From assembly GCA_030844895.1 (NCBI GenBank), contig CM061231.1:132341023-132405022 (forward strand): a stretch of 64,000 bases of DNA, in the 5' to 3' direction. Each line of letters opens with the position of its first letter. Positions within the stretch are counted from its first letter, which is position 1. The stretch comes from Ambrosia x helenae. Its lineage: Eukaryota > Streptophyta > Magnoliopsida > Asterales > Asteraceae. The notes beneath the pieces are model-generated. The model was not told the DNA's origin. It did not search any database and saw nothing but the letters and a program-made list of their open reading frames with translations. The translations under genes and the position numbers were made by a program. Shown here one piece after another: positions 23,000 through 34,900 of the stretch.

Positions 23000-23930
23000 T
23001 TCTTCCCCCGTTAAGAGAATTCCGTCCCAGAATTCGCTTCAAGTTCTTCGGTTCGGGGGTCTTCTTGAATAGAGCAGGATATTTGCACTTCATTTGATCC
23101 AATCTTTCCCACGTGTATTCCGGACCACGTTTGGCATTCCATCGCACTTTGACGAACTTGATCCTACTACGCTTAAGCCTCTGAACCTTCCAATCAGTCA
23201 CTTCAATTAGTTCTTCGATAAAGTGAAGCTTATTGTCAATGTGGCTTTTATCGGTAGGGATAATAAGGGTCTCATCGGATAGACACTTTTTCAAATTTGA
23301 CACGTGGAATGTGTTATGTATCCCCTTAAGCTCTTGCGGTAGCTTGAGCTTGTAAGCCACATGGCCTACTCTTGCCAATATTTCGAAAGGACCAACATAT
23401 CAAGGATTCAATTTCCCGCGCTTCCCAAAACGTGCAACACCTTTCCAAGGTGACACTTTTAATAGAACTCTATCACCGGCTTGAAAATCCAAAGGCTTAC
23501 GCCCCATATCTGCATAGATTTTTTGTTGGTCGCAGGCCGCTTTGAGACGTTCCTTTATCAAGAAGATTTTATTGGTCGTCTCTTGAACAATTTCGGGGCC
23601 GGTAAGTTGTTCTCTCCGAGTTCTACCCAGCATAGTGGAGATCTAATCTTACGTCCATATAGAGCTCCAAATGGTGTAGCAATTGGATACTCGTATGATA
23701 ACTATTATTGTACAAGAATTCCACGAGTGGCAAGTGCGTGTCCCAATTACCACATATATCGATTGCACATGCCCGTAGCATATCTTCCAAGTTCTGAATA
23801 GTTCGTTCGCTTTGACCATCAGTTTGGGGATGATATTCGGTACTAATTTCTAAGCGAGTACCTAGGGAATCATGTAAGGTTTGCCAAAACCTTGAGGTAA
23901 AACGACTATCCTGATTAGAGATAATCTAGA
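22995..23930 (-). pseudogene. Ty3/gypsy integrase C-terminal part
   Basis: Reading leftwards from about 23930, the frame gives the end of the integrase core with 'EYHPQTDGQSERTIQ', which carries the catalytic Glu. The C-terminal domain follows ('GDRVLLKVSPWKGVARFGKRGKLNP', a stop near 23400, then 'VAYKLKLPQELKGIHNTFHVSNLKKC') and a basic tail with 'VRWNAKRGPEYTWERLDQM' near 23110. This is the order seen in Tekay/Del-type plant gypsy pol. Frameshifts lie near 23640 and 23700. Everything upstream (gag, protease, reverse transcriptase) is missing; the element breaks off at about 23930, next to unrelated LTR-like DNA. Confidence 0.8.
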
Positions 23931-23934
23931 TAGG

Positions 23935-24114
23935 CACACTGTAGATGCATATTGCGACTAGTTGCTTTGGATTGACGAAATTAAGTGTTTTGTACAAAAC
24001 GTGAGGTCAAACGAAGGTTTTGTGTAGGTCGAAAGGAGAAGATATTGGACAGATGCTTGATTCAAGCCTAGCTGGAGGTCGAAGGAGCACATTCGACCTA
24101 GTCGTGAGGTCAAA
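23935..24114 (+). repeat. Fragment of the TCGAATG-type LTR family
   Basis: GATGCATATTGCGACTAG followed by GCTTTGGATTG parallels the LTR-like start at 4110 (GATGCACGTTTTGCGACTAA, then GCTTTTGGATTG). Downstream are GGTCGAAAGG, GGTCGAAGGAG and CACATTCGACC, variants of the same word. The fragment sits between the broken gypsy element and the Harbinger remnant. Confidence 0.45.
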
Positions 24115-24654
24115 TGATTTAGAAAATAATTACGAATATTTCAAACAAAGGCCCGATGCACATAGTGAGATTGGATTTACCGCGATGCAAAAGGTCACAA
24201 CCGTGCTTAGACACTTGGCTTACGGACAAAGTTCCGACATAATGGATGACTATCTAAAGATGGCCGAGCGAACGGCTAGAGAAACTGTTCACTTTTTTTG
24301 TGCGTGCGTCATTGAATTATATTTAAAACGATATTTGAGAAAACCTACATTTAGTGACGTACACCAACTTTTGGAGTTTCACGAAGAAAAACATGGTTTT
24401 TCCGGTTTGCTCGGGAGTTTAGATTATATGAAATGGGAGTGGGAACTTTGTCCAACAAAGTGGCAAGGCCAACACGCGAGCGGATATCATAAAAAGCCGT
24501 GTATGATGCTTGAAGCGGTTGCGTCACAAGATCTTCAACAACTCTGAAATCAAGAATAGCCAAACACATCACAACCTTCGAGCGAATCTGGTTGATTATA
24601 TTTGGAGTATACCAAGAGATTACCCATCTGACGATAACGATAGCGATAACTAAA
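24020..24654 (+). pseudogene. PIF/Harbinger transposase with internal deletion
   Basis: From about 24115 the frame matches plant PIF/Harbinger transposases: 'EYFKQRPDAHSEIGFTAMQKVTTVLRHLAYG' in pieces, then 'GSLDYMKWEWELCPTKWQGQ' carrying the first catalytic Asp, then 'MLEAVASQDL'. Immediately after 24540, one frame over, comes the family's extreme C-terminus ('HHNLRANLVDYIWSIPRDY' and an acidic tail), ending at 24654. The DDE core with the second Asp and the Glu is therefore deleted. The first about 30 codons of the open frame (24020-24114) are LTR sequence, not transposase. It cannot be active. Confidence 0.7.
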
Positions 24655-25129
24655 ACCATTTTCGGTTCATTTTTTTTTTAAGTTCGTGTATGTTTTTTCA
24701 TTTTCATGTATTTTTTTTAAGTTCGTGTATTTTTTTTTTATTTAGTTTGTAGTTTATTAAATGAATTTAATTTTAGGGTTTTATAAAATTGTGTTTTTTT
24801 ATTTATAAAACAAAATAAAAAACAAAAATCACAAGTGGTACGTGCACCCCCCATAAGTCTTACAAGTGTCACATGGTAATAAAACGGGTAGGAACTCTCC
24901 GTACATAATTTAATTATTGCACATTTCTTATCCTTTAACACGCACGTACACCTTTTGTGTGTGTGGATACAAAGAAAGTAGTGTTTATAACACACACTTT
25001 CACATATACAAACAGCTGTTTATATTCATCTATATATAACCTTTAAGAATAAACCTTCCCCCCTCAACTTAACCAATACGTTCAGAATATTAACAAAAAC
25101 TACTTTCTATCTTAATATTCTGAAGACAA
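24655..25129 (+). promoter_or_regulatory. Lipoxygenase promoter region with TATA box
   Basis: TATATATAA at 25031-25039 lies 91 bases before the lipoxygenase ATG, a normal distance for a TATA box plus a short leader. An AT-rich leader with no upstream ATG after about 25065 follows. The more distal part (24655-24990) is T-rich and non-coding. Confidence 0.55.
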
Positions 25130-25958
25130 ATGGGGGTGATGAACATGATGCCATGTGTAAAAAACACAAACAATAAGTCAGCAGACGACTCGGAGAGTTC
25201 GATGAAGAAGAAGATCAAAGGGACAGTTGTTTTGATGAAGAAAAATGTCCTTGACCTCCACGATTATGGTGCATCGTTTCTTGATTGGGTTTATGAAACC
25301 ATCTTACACAAACGCGTGTCGATCCAACTTATTAGTTCGACTCATTGTGATCCATGTATGTATTTTAATCTTGATCTCCATATCATATCACATATACAGG
25401 GTGTCTATTTCAAAACTAATACTATGTTGAGATCTGTGACAACTGTATAATAATACACTTCTTCATATCGCTAACAAGTGTAAATTATTAATTATGTGAT
25501 TCTTCGAGTTAGGAACATAAAAAGGGTTTTGAAATGAATGTGTCCCATCTTAGTTAGGTTGTAAAATTTATGTTCATTATGTTTTTTTTAATGACAAACA
25601 AACTTTATGTCATCACCCGAATATTTACAAATGTTCATTATGTTAACGTGTATGTTCCTTTTCAGCGAATGGATCGAACGGGAAGATTGGAAAAGCAGCG
25701 TTTATCGAAGATTGGGGGGCAAAGAAGAGCGCGGTGGCAGCCGGAGAAGCATCTTTCTCGGTGACATTTGAATGGGATGAGTCTATGGGAGTTCCAGGAG
25801 CTTTGTTGATAAAGAACCACCACCGTCGTCAGTTTTACCTCAAAACTGTCGAATTAGAACATGTTCCTGTTCATGATGAGACTATCCATTTTGAATGCAA
25901 CTCATGGGTTTACCCGACCCATCGTTACAGCTATGACCGCATCTTCTTTGCTAACCAG
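25130..25958 (+). CDS. Lipoxygenase exons 1 and 2 (PLAT domain)
   Basis: Exon 1 encodes a 27-residue Lys/Asn/Ser-rich start, then 'IKGTVVLMKKNVLDLHDYGA', the first PLAT strand region. Its donor GTATGT follows 'HCDP' plus one base. Exon 2, after TTTTCAG, resumes with 'SNGSNGKIGK' and runs to 'YDRIFFANQ', ending in phase 0 at GTAAAC. The ATG at 25130 is chosen because relatives start about 30 residues before the PLAT domain; internal Met codons 4, 6 and 7 are less likely starts. Confidence 0.88.
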
Positions 25959-28900
25959 GTAAACTTCTTTCTTTCTGTTGTTATAATTGTTTGATTATTA
26001 GATGATTTTAAGGATGATATTTGATAATATAGTGTAAGTGTAAAAATAGGATGATATTTGATAATATAGTGTAAGTAGATTATATTTCACAAGATATCCG
26101 GGATAAATAAATCTAATATGAAGTGATAAAATATGTGTTATAATATAACATAGAAATTAATCTACTATAATATAAGAAAACAACAATTTTAATTATGTGA
26201 ATAAGAATGAAAATGTATATTAAAAGGAAGATGTATGTTTGGATGAGAAACAGAGCTAGAAACAACTATTGCAAGGCGTGACAGAGACGGTGGTCTAAGA
26301 GTTGTGAGTTTATTTAAAAAAAAAATGTTTTTAACCTACTCTGCTCTTAATGAAAATAGAATTTATAGTTTGAACATGATTAGTAACTTGTCTTTGCCTA
26401 GACATAATTAATGAATTACCTAAACTTAGGGCACGTGTAGGCTGAGTTTCTGTAATCCATAAAAATAGTCTTTTTTTTCGTTTTTTGTATAGCACTATGG
26501 TAATTATTGAAAAGATAATAAAACATTTTCTGAATTTGGTATATATGTTTTTTTTTTAAATATAATATCGTATATAATGTTTTAAAATTGTGGAGAAATA
26601 TGAAAGAAAAGGAGGATATGTGACATTCCGACAAGAGGAGGTCTATTTAAATAGCATGTAGGATTTATTGATTTGCTTTATTAATATGTATAGATGTCTA
26701 TTTAAATAACATGTAGGATTTATTGATTTGCTTTATTAATATGTATAGATGTATAGATATAGAAGTGTTTAAATAATTGGATTAAGGAATGATGGCACGA
26801 ATGTTTGTTTTGTGGTTATTAATGTTTATTTAATATAACAAATCATGTAATGATGAGTTGATTCCAACATATCTATTTTCATGTAATGTTTATTTTTAAC
26901 GGTTAATAAAGGAGTAATTTGGTAGTAATTCAGGTCCATCAGTTTTTAGGAAAATCTGTCTTCCGAAAGCCTAATGCGATAAAACCCGGCCCACGAGCAG
27001 CATTTTGGTGCCGGTAGGACTCGAACTCTCCACCCTCATAAAAAAAAAACAAAAAAACAAGGAGGATGTCACTCCACCATAAGGGGATTGGCTTTCATGC
27101 AATGTGATTTAAGTTTTCATTCGTATTCTGTGATCGGTTTTTCTATCCTTTTCTTCTCGATTTTTCAAGTTTCTTTTTTTGATTTTACTAGTTTATCTCC
27201 GGGTGTATCATGGGATAGATAAATCTAATATGAAGTGATAAAATGTGTGTATTATAAAAGGAAAATGTCGTTTCTTTAGAAAAAAAAATTTGTAAAGTAT
27301 CAACACTCGTCTCTGTCTGTACAACTGTCACTTTCTGAATATACTCTAAAGTTGTGATGTGAACCCGTAAAAAAAAAAACAAATTGCTATCAATAGATAT
27401 GTCAAGATGATGATGGTATCAATAGGTAAGCAATGAAGATCCATTTTAAAGATAAATAAACATGATCTAGTAGCTATCGACAAAAAAGATTATAAGATAA
27501 TAAATTTTCATGTCTTCAGACTATTTTCTCTACTCATATATGATTTAAGTATCGATTTCATTAATCACCATATAAAAGAAGTCAGAGTTTTTTTTTCTTC
27601 TTTTGCATAGCACTATGGTACTTGTTGAAAAAATAATAAAACGTTCACTAATTTGGTGCAATTTTTTTTCCAAAGAAATTGCCGTATAAAATTGTTGTTA
27701 ATGTTCAGAAATCTTGAGAAAAAGTGAATGTGCCATGCACATGAAAGAGAGAAAACATAATTTATTTTTTAATTATCACAATATGTCACATAACGTATTT
27801 AATGAGTAAGAATTGTCTTAATAAATGTCATTTCATAATGTGTGCTTTCTTTTATATATAGTTATTGGTTTAAAAGAAAAGAAAAGTTGGTTTATGTAAT
27901 GGCCACTTGGCAGTCGCATAACCGAATGGCTAGTCGTTTGAAAATAAACTGGTCAAGAAAATCCGAATCCTTAGGGAGGTTCTCGTTCGAGAGAGGTACA
28001 CGGTTTTAATCCTAGGGCCAGCAAAAATACATCCTTTGACGTTCAAAGGGCTTATGCCCTCAGAGACGATGCAAAAATGAGGATTTGATCAAACGGGGTA
28101 TCGAAGAGATGTCCTTAGCCGATAAGAAAAAAAAAGTAAGAGAATCCGATTAAAAATGATATTTCTTGATAATTAAAATGATAAAGTTTTACTTAAAAAA
28201 ATCTATGTAACAGCAAAAAGATAAAAGAATTGAGTCCACTCACAATTCATGTCGAGATTCACGTTTTTAACCTCAATAAGTGAGGACTGAAGAAGACAGG
28301 ATGTCTTTTTTTTTCTTTTTTTTTTATTAATACAAAAGCTGATAAATTATTTATATAGTAAAGCAAGGCCTTTATCTGCCCCGATAAAATAAGCTCACCA
28401 TTATATGAGATATGAGATTTTGATTACTTTCGTAGCAATTAGGATTTTATTACCTTCTGCTTCGCGGCGGGAGCTCCTGTTGTGTTGAGGGTTTGGTGGA
28501 CGTTAAAGATCGCGTGTCGCTGTGAGAGCTCTTATTGTGTGCAGAGTTTTGTGGACATAAAAGATAATTTTAAGTGACTGTTATTCTCGAGTGGGCTTCA
28601 AAAAAATAATCGCGGGTAAAAGCTAAGAGTTTGGTGGTCAAAGTTTAAAATCATAAAAGCTAAAAGTTTGGTGGTCAAACCGAAAGAAATTAAAATACAT
28701 AAGTTAGTAAGAAAGTTAGTGATTAAAGTTTGTTGGTCAAAATGAGAATAAAGTAAAGACACTGTAGAATTGTCTTTACTTTAATAGATACTATAATAGT
28801 TCAATATTGTATAAGTCTGCTTTAAAAATTGGTGTCATTTGGTTAAAAAAGAAAATTAATTTTTAATTTTCAAAATTAAAAAGAATATTAACTAGTGAGG

Positions 28901-31900
28901 GTTATGATTAAATATACAATGAAAAAAAATAGGAAGTCGTAGGAAGATATCAAACGAACTCCAATTGAACTCATTCAAACGAAATTGAAACCTTTTCATC
29001 GAATTCTACGATATTATTTTTTAGGTTTTTTTTTTTGTAGTTTTTAAAATATGTTATATCATTGTATTTTTTATGTAGCATTTTCATCATTTTGTCATTT
29101 TTGCGATTTACTTTGTGTCTCATTATGTCATATTTCGTGAATTATTGTGTTTTTTGTATATGTCTTATTAATTTTGCACTGTGTAAGATAACTTGACCCT
29201 AAGCTATAAGATAAAACTACTGTTCTAGTTTAAAATAATAAATATTTGTTTAAACTATTAGTTAGAGTATTCATATTTTGCATATATGGGTGATTTTGCA
29301 TATTTTAAGAAGCATTGGGAGAGAGAAAAAACTTTATTGTTTATCTTCTTATTTGTGAAGACATTCTTCACTTGCATTTATTTTTCAAAGTTTGTGATTA
29401 AAAAGAGAAAAAAATACTAATAAAAATATAAAAAATATTATTTAATTAAAAATGAGATAGAAAATACAGTGTTTTTAACAATGTGAATTGTGATATTTAA
29501 CAACCTGTAGTCTTATAATACTTGATGTGCGCCTCTACTTCACCCGACATTTTAAAATGTTCTATAATTATTAAGCGAAAGGACAAAAACGTTAATCAGT
29601 TATACCCACGGCATGTTTACTGTTTCTTCACCATCAAACCATGAAACCGATCGGAATGGTTGCAAAAACGAATATAGTAGTATAATCAATTGATTAACTA
29701 ATTAGATATTGTAAAATTAAAAAAAAAAAGACAAAAAATTTGTCTACAAAGTAATACAACATTAAACATAATATATGTCATAATTCTACTTATTAATTTG
29801 TTTTAAAAAAATATACACGTTTATACTACTCTATGTCGTACTACAACACACACATGAGTTGAGAGTGTGTACTATAAAATTGAAAGTAAGGACCGCTGAA
29901 AGGACCACCACTTTTGCTTACTTTCACCCGTTTCCTTTTGATATTCCTATTAGAGGACTTGACGTTACCAGCAAAGCCCATGGGTACCGTGAAAATAATT
30001 GTGGGCTTTTAGGTATTTTTCAGTGTCACTACAAGGATTGGAATTGGTCCTATCAAATTTGGACCTTTAGCGGCGACCCGCGTTTTGGTCCCCACTAAAG
30101 GCGGGTCGCCGCTAAATATCAATTTTCAGTGCAGTGTTGCTTTCAAAACAGTGTTTCGGTAAAGTTAATCAGTGAAGTGATATGACAGTACATGATTAAT
30201 GAAAACCAGTAAAATTAAGTGAAGCACCCCGTCCCCCCTTACATTTACTCATTTCAGTCACGCAATGATAAAATCTTGTATTTTCTGTTACATTTACTAG
30301 TGCCTAACTTTCTGTCATGAAGATAATCAAATCATTTTTACAACATTTGAATCCCACAAAGTAAATATTATGATTAGTAACCTTTCAATACTAGTAGGAA
30401 ACCCGCACGATGCGGCGGTGGCGACAATTTACAACGCGATATTTATTTTTTGTTTGTTTATTCATTCCTCTGATGATATATTGTAGCATCCATGTGTTCT
30501 ATCTATGCCATGAACATTACAGATATTAGTTAAATAATGATGAACACACGAATAAGAAAATATCATTAAAAAGAAAGTAATTTAAAAATAAGCCCTAACA
30601 CACGAATAAGAAATATCACTTATAAAGATAGTAGTTTAAAAATAAGAATCCAATTGACAACTACTTGCATTAGCACTTATGGGTGTGAAGTCACAAAACA
30701 AGTATAGACAAGAATTCATGCAATACAATGGAACTAACATTGTTCCAGGACTTTTACTCCAAGATTTAAACTCTTTATATTGTACACAAGGACACCCATA
30801 ATGATACATAACACAAGTGTCAATTTACTCCATGTTGATAGATTTGACATCCGTGAATACAATCAAGTTTAAAAATGCTTTAAATTGTATATTATGTATT
30901 GTCCAAAAACGAACAACAAAATAATGAAACAAAACAAATTGTAGTAGAAAAACTTCAACAGTATTGAAAATTTAAAGAGGTTACAAATTTACATGTCAAA
31001 CAATGAACTAATCTTTATAGTTTGACTTCTAAAGGTCAACTTTATCCCATTCAAATCAAGTCTTATAATTTAGTATTAAGTTCGTTTCATTACGAACGAA
31101 TCTAAGAAGGTCAACTTTATCCCATTCAAATCAAATCACTCATGGCAAATCAAACTTCTTGATTACGAACGAATCTAAAAAGTAATATAAAGCTAAATTA
31201 GTTACAAAAAGTAAGGTAAAAAGTACTCATGGGTTAACCCAAACTGAACAAAAATTAGGGTTAAAATCAGTCTGTCCAGTTTTGATATGAACAAAAATCT
31301 AGATTCAGATATACAAACAATAAACCACCTTAAATCTAAACAAATATATGAAAACATTTATTTTAAATAATGATAAATTGATACAGAGGTATATCAAATA
31401 ACTAATCAAAAGAAAATACGCATACAAGAAGACTTAGTTCATCACAACTATAAGACCCAATGATAACAATATTTATAGAGAACCAACCTGCTAAAATATG
31501 GTTGAAACCGTGAATGAGCCTGCTTACTATGCAACTCATATAAAGATCCCGGTCCACCATGAACATACTTACTATGCAGCTCCAGGGTATGTCATGAATC
31601 ATCTAAAGTTCTTGTATGTCATGAATCATCTAAACCATTAAAATTATCGTGATATATTGACAAATCATTCGATTGTAACTTGCTAAGGTATCTTAATAGT
31701 AGCTCATGCTCTGTATGATGCCTGAAATCAAAAGATTATATAAAATTCACTACTAGAAAATTGGGCTTTTGTCACCACATTTTCGGTCACATAACGGTAG
31801 CAATTGCTCTGTAGCCACTATTTTGCAACCAAAAATGCGGTAGCAAAAACACCCGTCTCTGTTGCCCTAATGTCACCAAATAGCTACCACTTTTGTATTT

Positions 31901-34900
31901 TGCTACCATATTTTTGTCACCACAAAAACGGTTAAAATTATTGCTACCGCTCCTACAATGTTTTAGGAAGGTTTTTTGCTACCGTTTTGGTACCATTTAG
32001 CCACTGATATTGCCACCATTTAGACACCATTTTAATTGAAAATTTACACTTTTTTTTTGTAACCGTTTTGGTACCATTTAGTTTGCAACCATTTAGTCAC
32101 CGCTTTCATTGAGAATTTACTACCATTTAGCCGCCACTTTCATTGAAAATTTGCTACCATTTAACCACCACTTTCAATGAAAATTTGTTACCATATAGCC
32201 ACCACTTTCATTGAAAATTTGCAATCATTTAACCACCACTTTTATTGAAAATTTGATAGCATTTAACCACCACTTTCACTGAAAATTTGCTACCATTTAG
32301 CTTTTCTATAGGTTTTTTTCCTACTTTATTAATTCAATTACATTTCAAGAAAACTATATTATATAAAAAAGTCAAATAATACAAAATTTCAAATTATATA
32401 AAACAAATTTGTTACAATTTTTCCTATTTTAAAATCATATAAAAGACTAATAGAAACATCAAATAACCGAAATTATCCATGAAAAACTTCAAAACATTCA
32501 TGTCTTAGTGTTTATAGCCCATTTTGATCCGTAGCAGTTAACATAGCTTCAATTTGTGTCATTCTATTGAACATAGCCTCTTTATCCGCATTATCTTTTT
32601 CTTTTTCAACCACCAAGCCCACAATAATTCCTTCGAACCTTTATTTATCTTCGTCTTTTTCCTTAACAAGCTCTTTGATAACCAAATTCAACTTTTCAAT
32701 CTACAAAACAAGCAACGAATAGAATCAAGAAGTTGGAATTAACAAAAACTAATAACGGGTCAAGTGAGCTACACAATAACATAATCCAATTGTGAGTTAC
32801 AATTCTAGTGCTAGAAGCCAAATAACATGTTCTGATATATTTACATACTATTAACTAAGAATACAATTTTACTTAAACAATTAGTCGAGATTATTTAATC
32901 AACTCAATAAGTAATTCCTAAACATTCGCAATATATTAAAGGCATCAAACCTGACAATAAAAAAGCATGGCTGAGCTAAATCCACATCTTGGTTGGATCA
33001 TTAAACGATTGTTGAGAGAGTGATACATGATGTTTTTGTCCAACAGGTTGATACCGCTTCTGTGACATGTTATGTCGTTCCAAATCTATAAAAAAAAGTG
33101 AGAGATCAGATATATTTATAAATGTAGAGAGTAACGGGTTAATATGTTAATTAAACCTAAACTTGCTACGAGATAGTATAATAGAAACCAATTCAAAGCT
33201 TGAGTTTGACTACACTACATTCTTAAGTACGATCATGTACAAATTATAAAAAACTAGTATTGTACCCATGTCGCGCGTTGCGGCGACTACCCGGCGCTTG
33301 CAAGTTTTCAATAACGTCGGTGCGGTTTATTGTTTAACAAATCATTGGGCTTTGATTAAACCTTTGCATTGATCAAACCTTCAACAGCTTCCATATCCTG
33401 TAACTTGGAACTTCTACATCCTAAATAATCCCAATATTATAAAATTAATGTTACATTACATCCTTTCTAATATAAATATTGTAATAATTTTTTTTGAAAA
33501 AAAAAATAAACAAAACCTCCTAAATGATTTTTTTCGAAATAGAAAAAAAAACATGATCGCAAACGACAGATATCAAATTTAACAGATGGCAATTGGTTAG
33601 TCAAAATAAAGAAAAAACAATTTATAACCTGAGATGCAATGGGTTATGGTCGTTCATTTCTCAAGTAGAAAAAAAAAAAAAAAAAAAAAGATCACAACGA
33701 AGTTTAAAAAAATATAAAGAAAAAAACCAACTATATGTACATCTCCTTTCTCAAGACCATACCTGACCTATACCCATTGATAAAGTCAAGATTATTCCCA
33801 GCACCCTGCCTTGCCAAAAATATGCAAAACTATGAACGAATTCTTCTACACATTCAAAGAAAATACTAACGGGAAGATCGGGTATGGAGTATACTTTACC
33901 TTAGCGATCATTCGCTGGAGTATACCTCGTTGGAGAACAATCACCATCATAAATCAGGTCTGGACAGGACAATTTTTATTGTCAGAAAATCTGCTTGGAT
34001 AGTCTTCTCGTCGCTGGAAATAGCATTGTGACTCAACAGTTGCCATTCATTTAGTTGGCTAGAGCCGCCGAATCCGAGCAGGCTTGCTACACCAAGATTC
34101 GTTCACTATTCATTGTCGGAAAACGTACCTGAGCACAACCTCAAATAATTTTAGTAATAAAAATATACGTTATGAACATTAATTTTTAAAAAAAATACCT
34201 TGATGTCAAATATCCCTTCAACCTCTGAGACCAACTTAAAGATTTTCAAATTGAAAGTTCTGCTTGCACATCATGTTTCATATCCCTACCATGATCAAAA
34301 GAAGTAAGGTTTCTCTTGCTTAAGAAAGTGTGTGTGTATAGACTATATCCATTGGAGGTGACTTTGATTTGAACATGTTGCTAAGGTTCTAACTGAATGA
34401 AGATATATGACGCACAAAATTATTTGTAGTCATTTCTAAGTGCATCTAAAATTAACGTATGATACGTGGGCATATAAATCATTTATGACGCAAAATGAGC
34501 AACATGAAGGGAATAATAGAATGGAAAGAATATCTGTGTTGTCTTAGAAAAAAACATAACACAGAGAAAATTTTAGTGCTAGCAAATGAACTACGCATGG
34601 TTTCTTATATGGACAATATTATTTGTTTGTTTTTTTTGTTGCTGGTCTACTGAGTTATTAGAAGATTCTGTAAAAGGTAAGAGTTTAAAAGTAAGCAAAT
34701 ACAACAAAACAAACTAAGTTGCATTTGATGCTACCAAACAGTCGAAGTATTAAGCATTGGCATTTTTTCACTTTTGAGCACTAATGTGTAAATGACTTAA
34801 TTAAACACATACAAAATGACATCTACCTGTTAATTGGGTTGAATTATTGAACCAACTTAAAATTTAGAGTTTCAAGACATAAGTCTTAACAAAAAAAATT

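Larger units (their letters stand above)
26080..27780 (+). repeat. Diverged tandem duplication in lipoxygenase intron 2
   Basis: Two blocks keep the same order about 1.11-1.12 kb apart: AATCTAATATGAAGTGATAA at about 26111 and 27220, TAGCACTATGGTA at about 26489 and 27607, and a stretch with AATAATAAAAC after each. The second block has diverged by insertions and substitutions. I read it as an old duplication of about 0.55-1.1 kb. Confidence 0.5.

Noticed and set aside
26980..27035. tRNA gene suggested by GGACTCGAAC
   Set aside because: No acceptor, D or anticodon stems could be formed around it; the T-stem pairing is poor.
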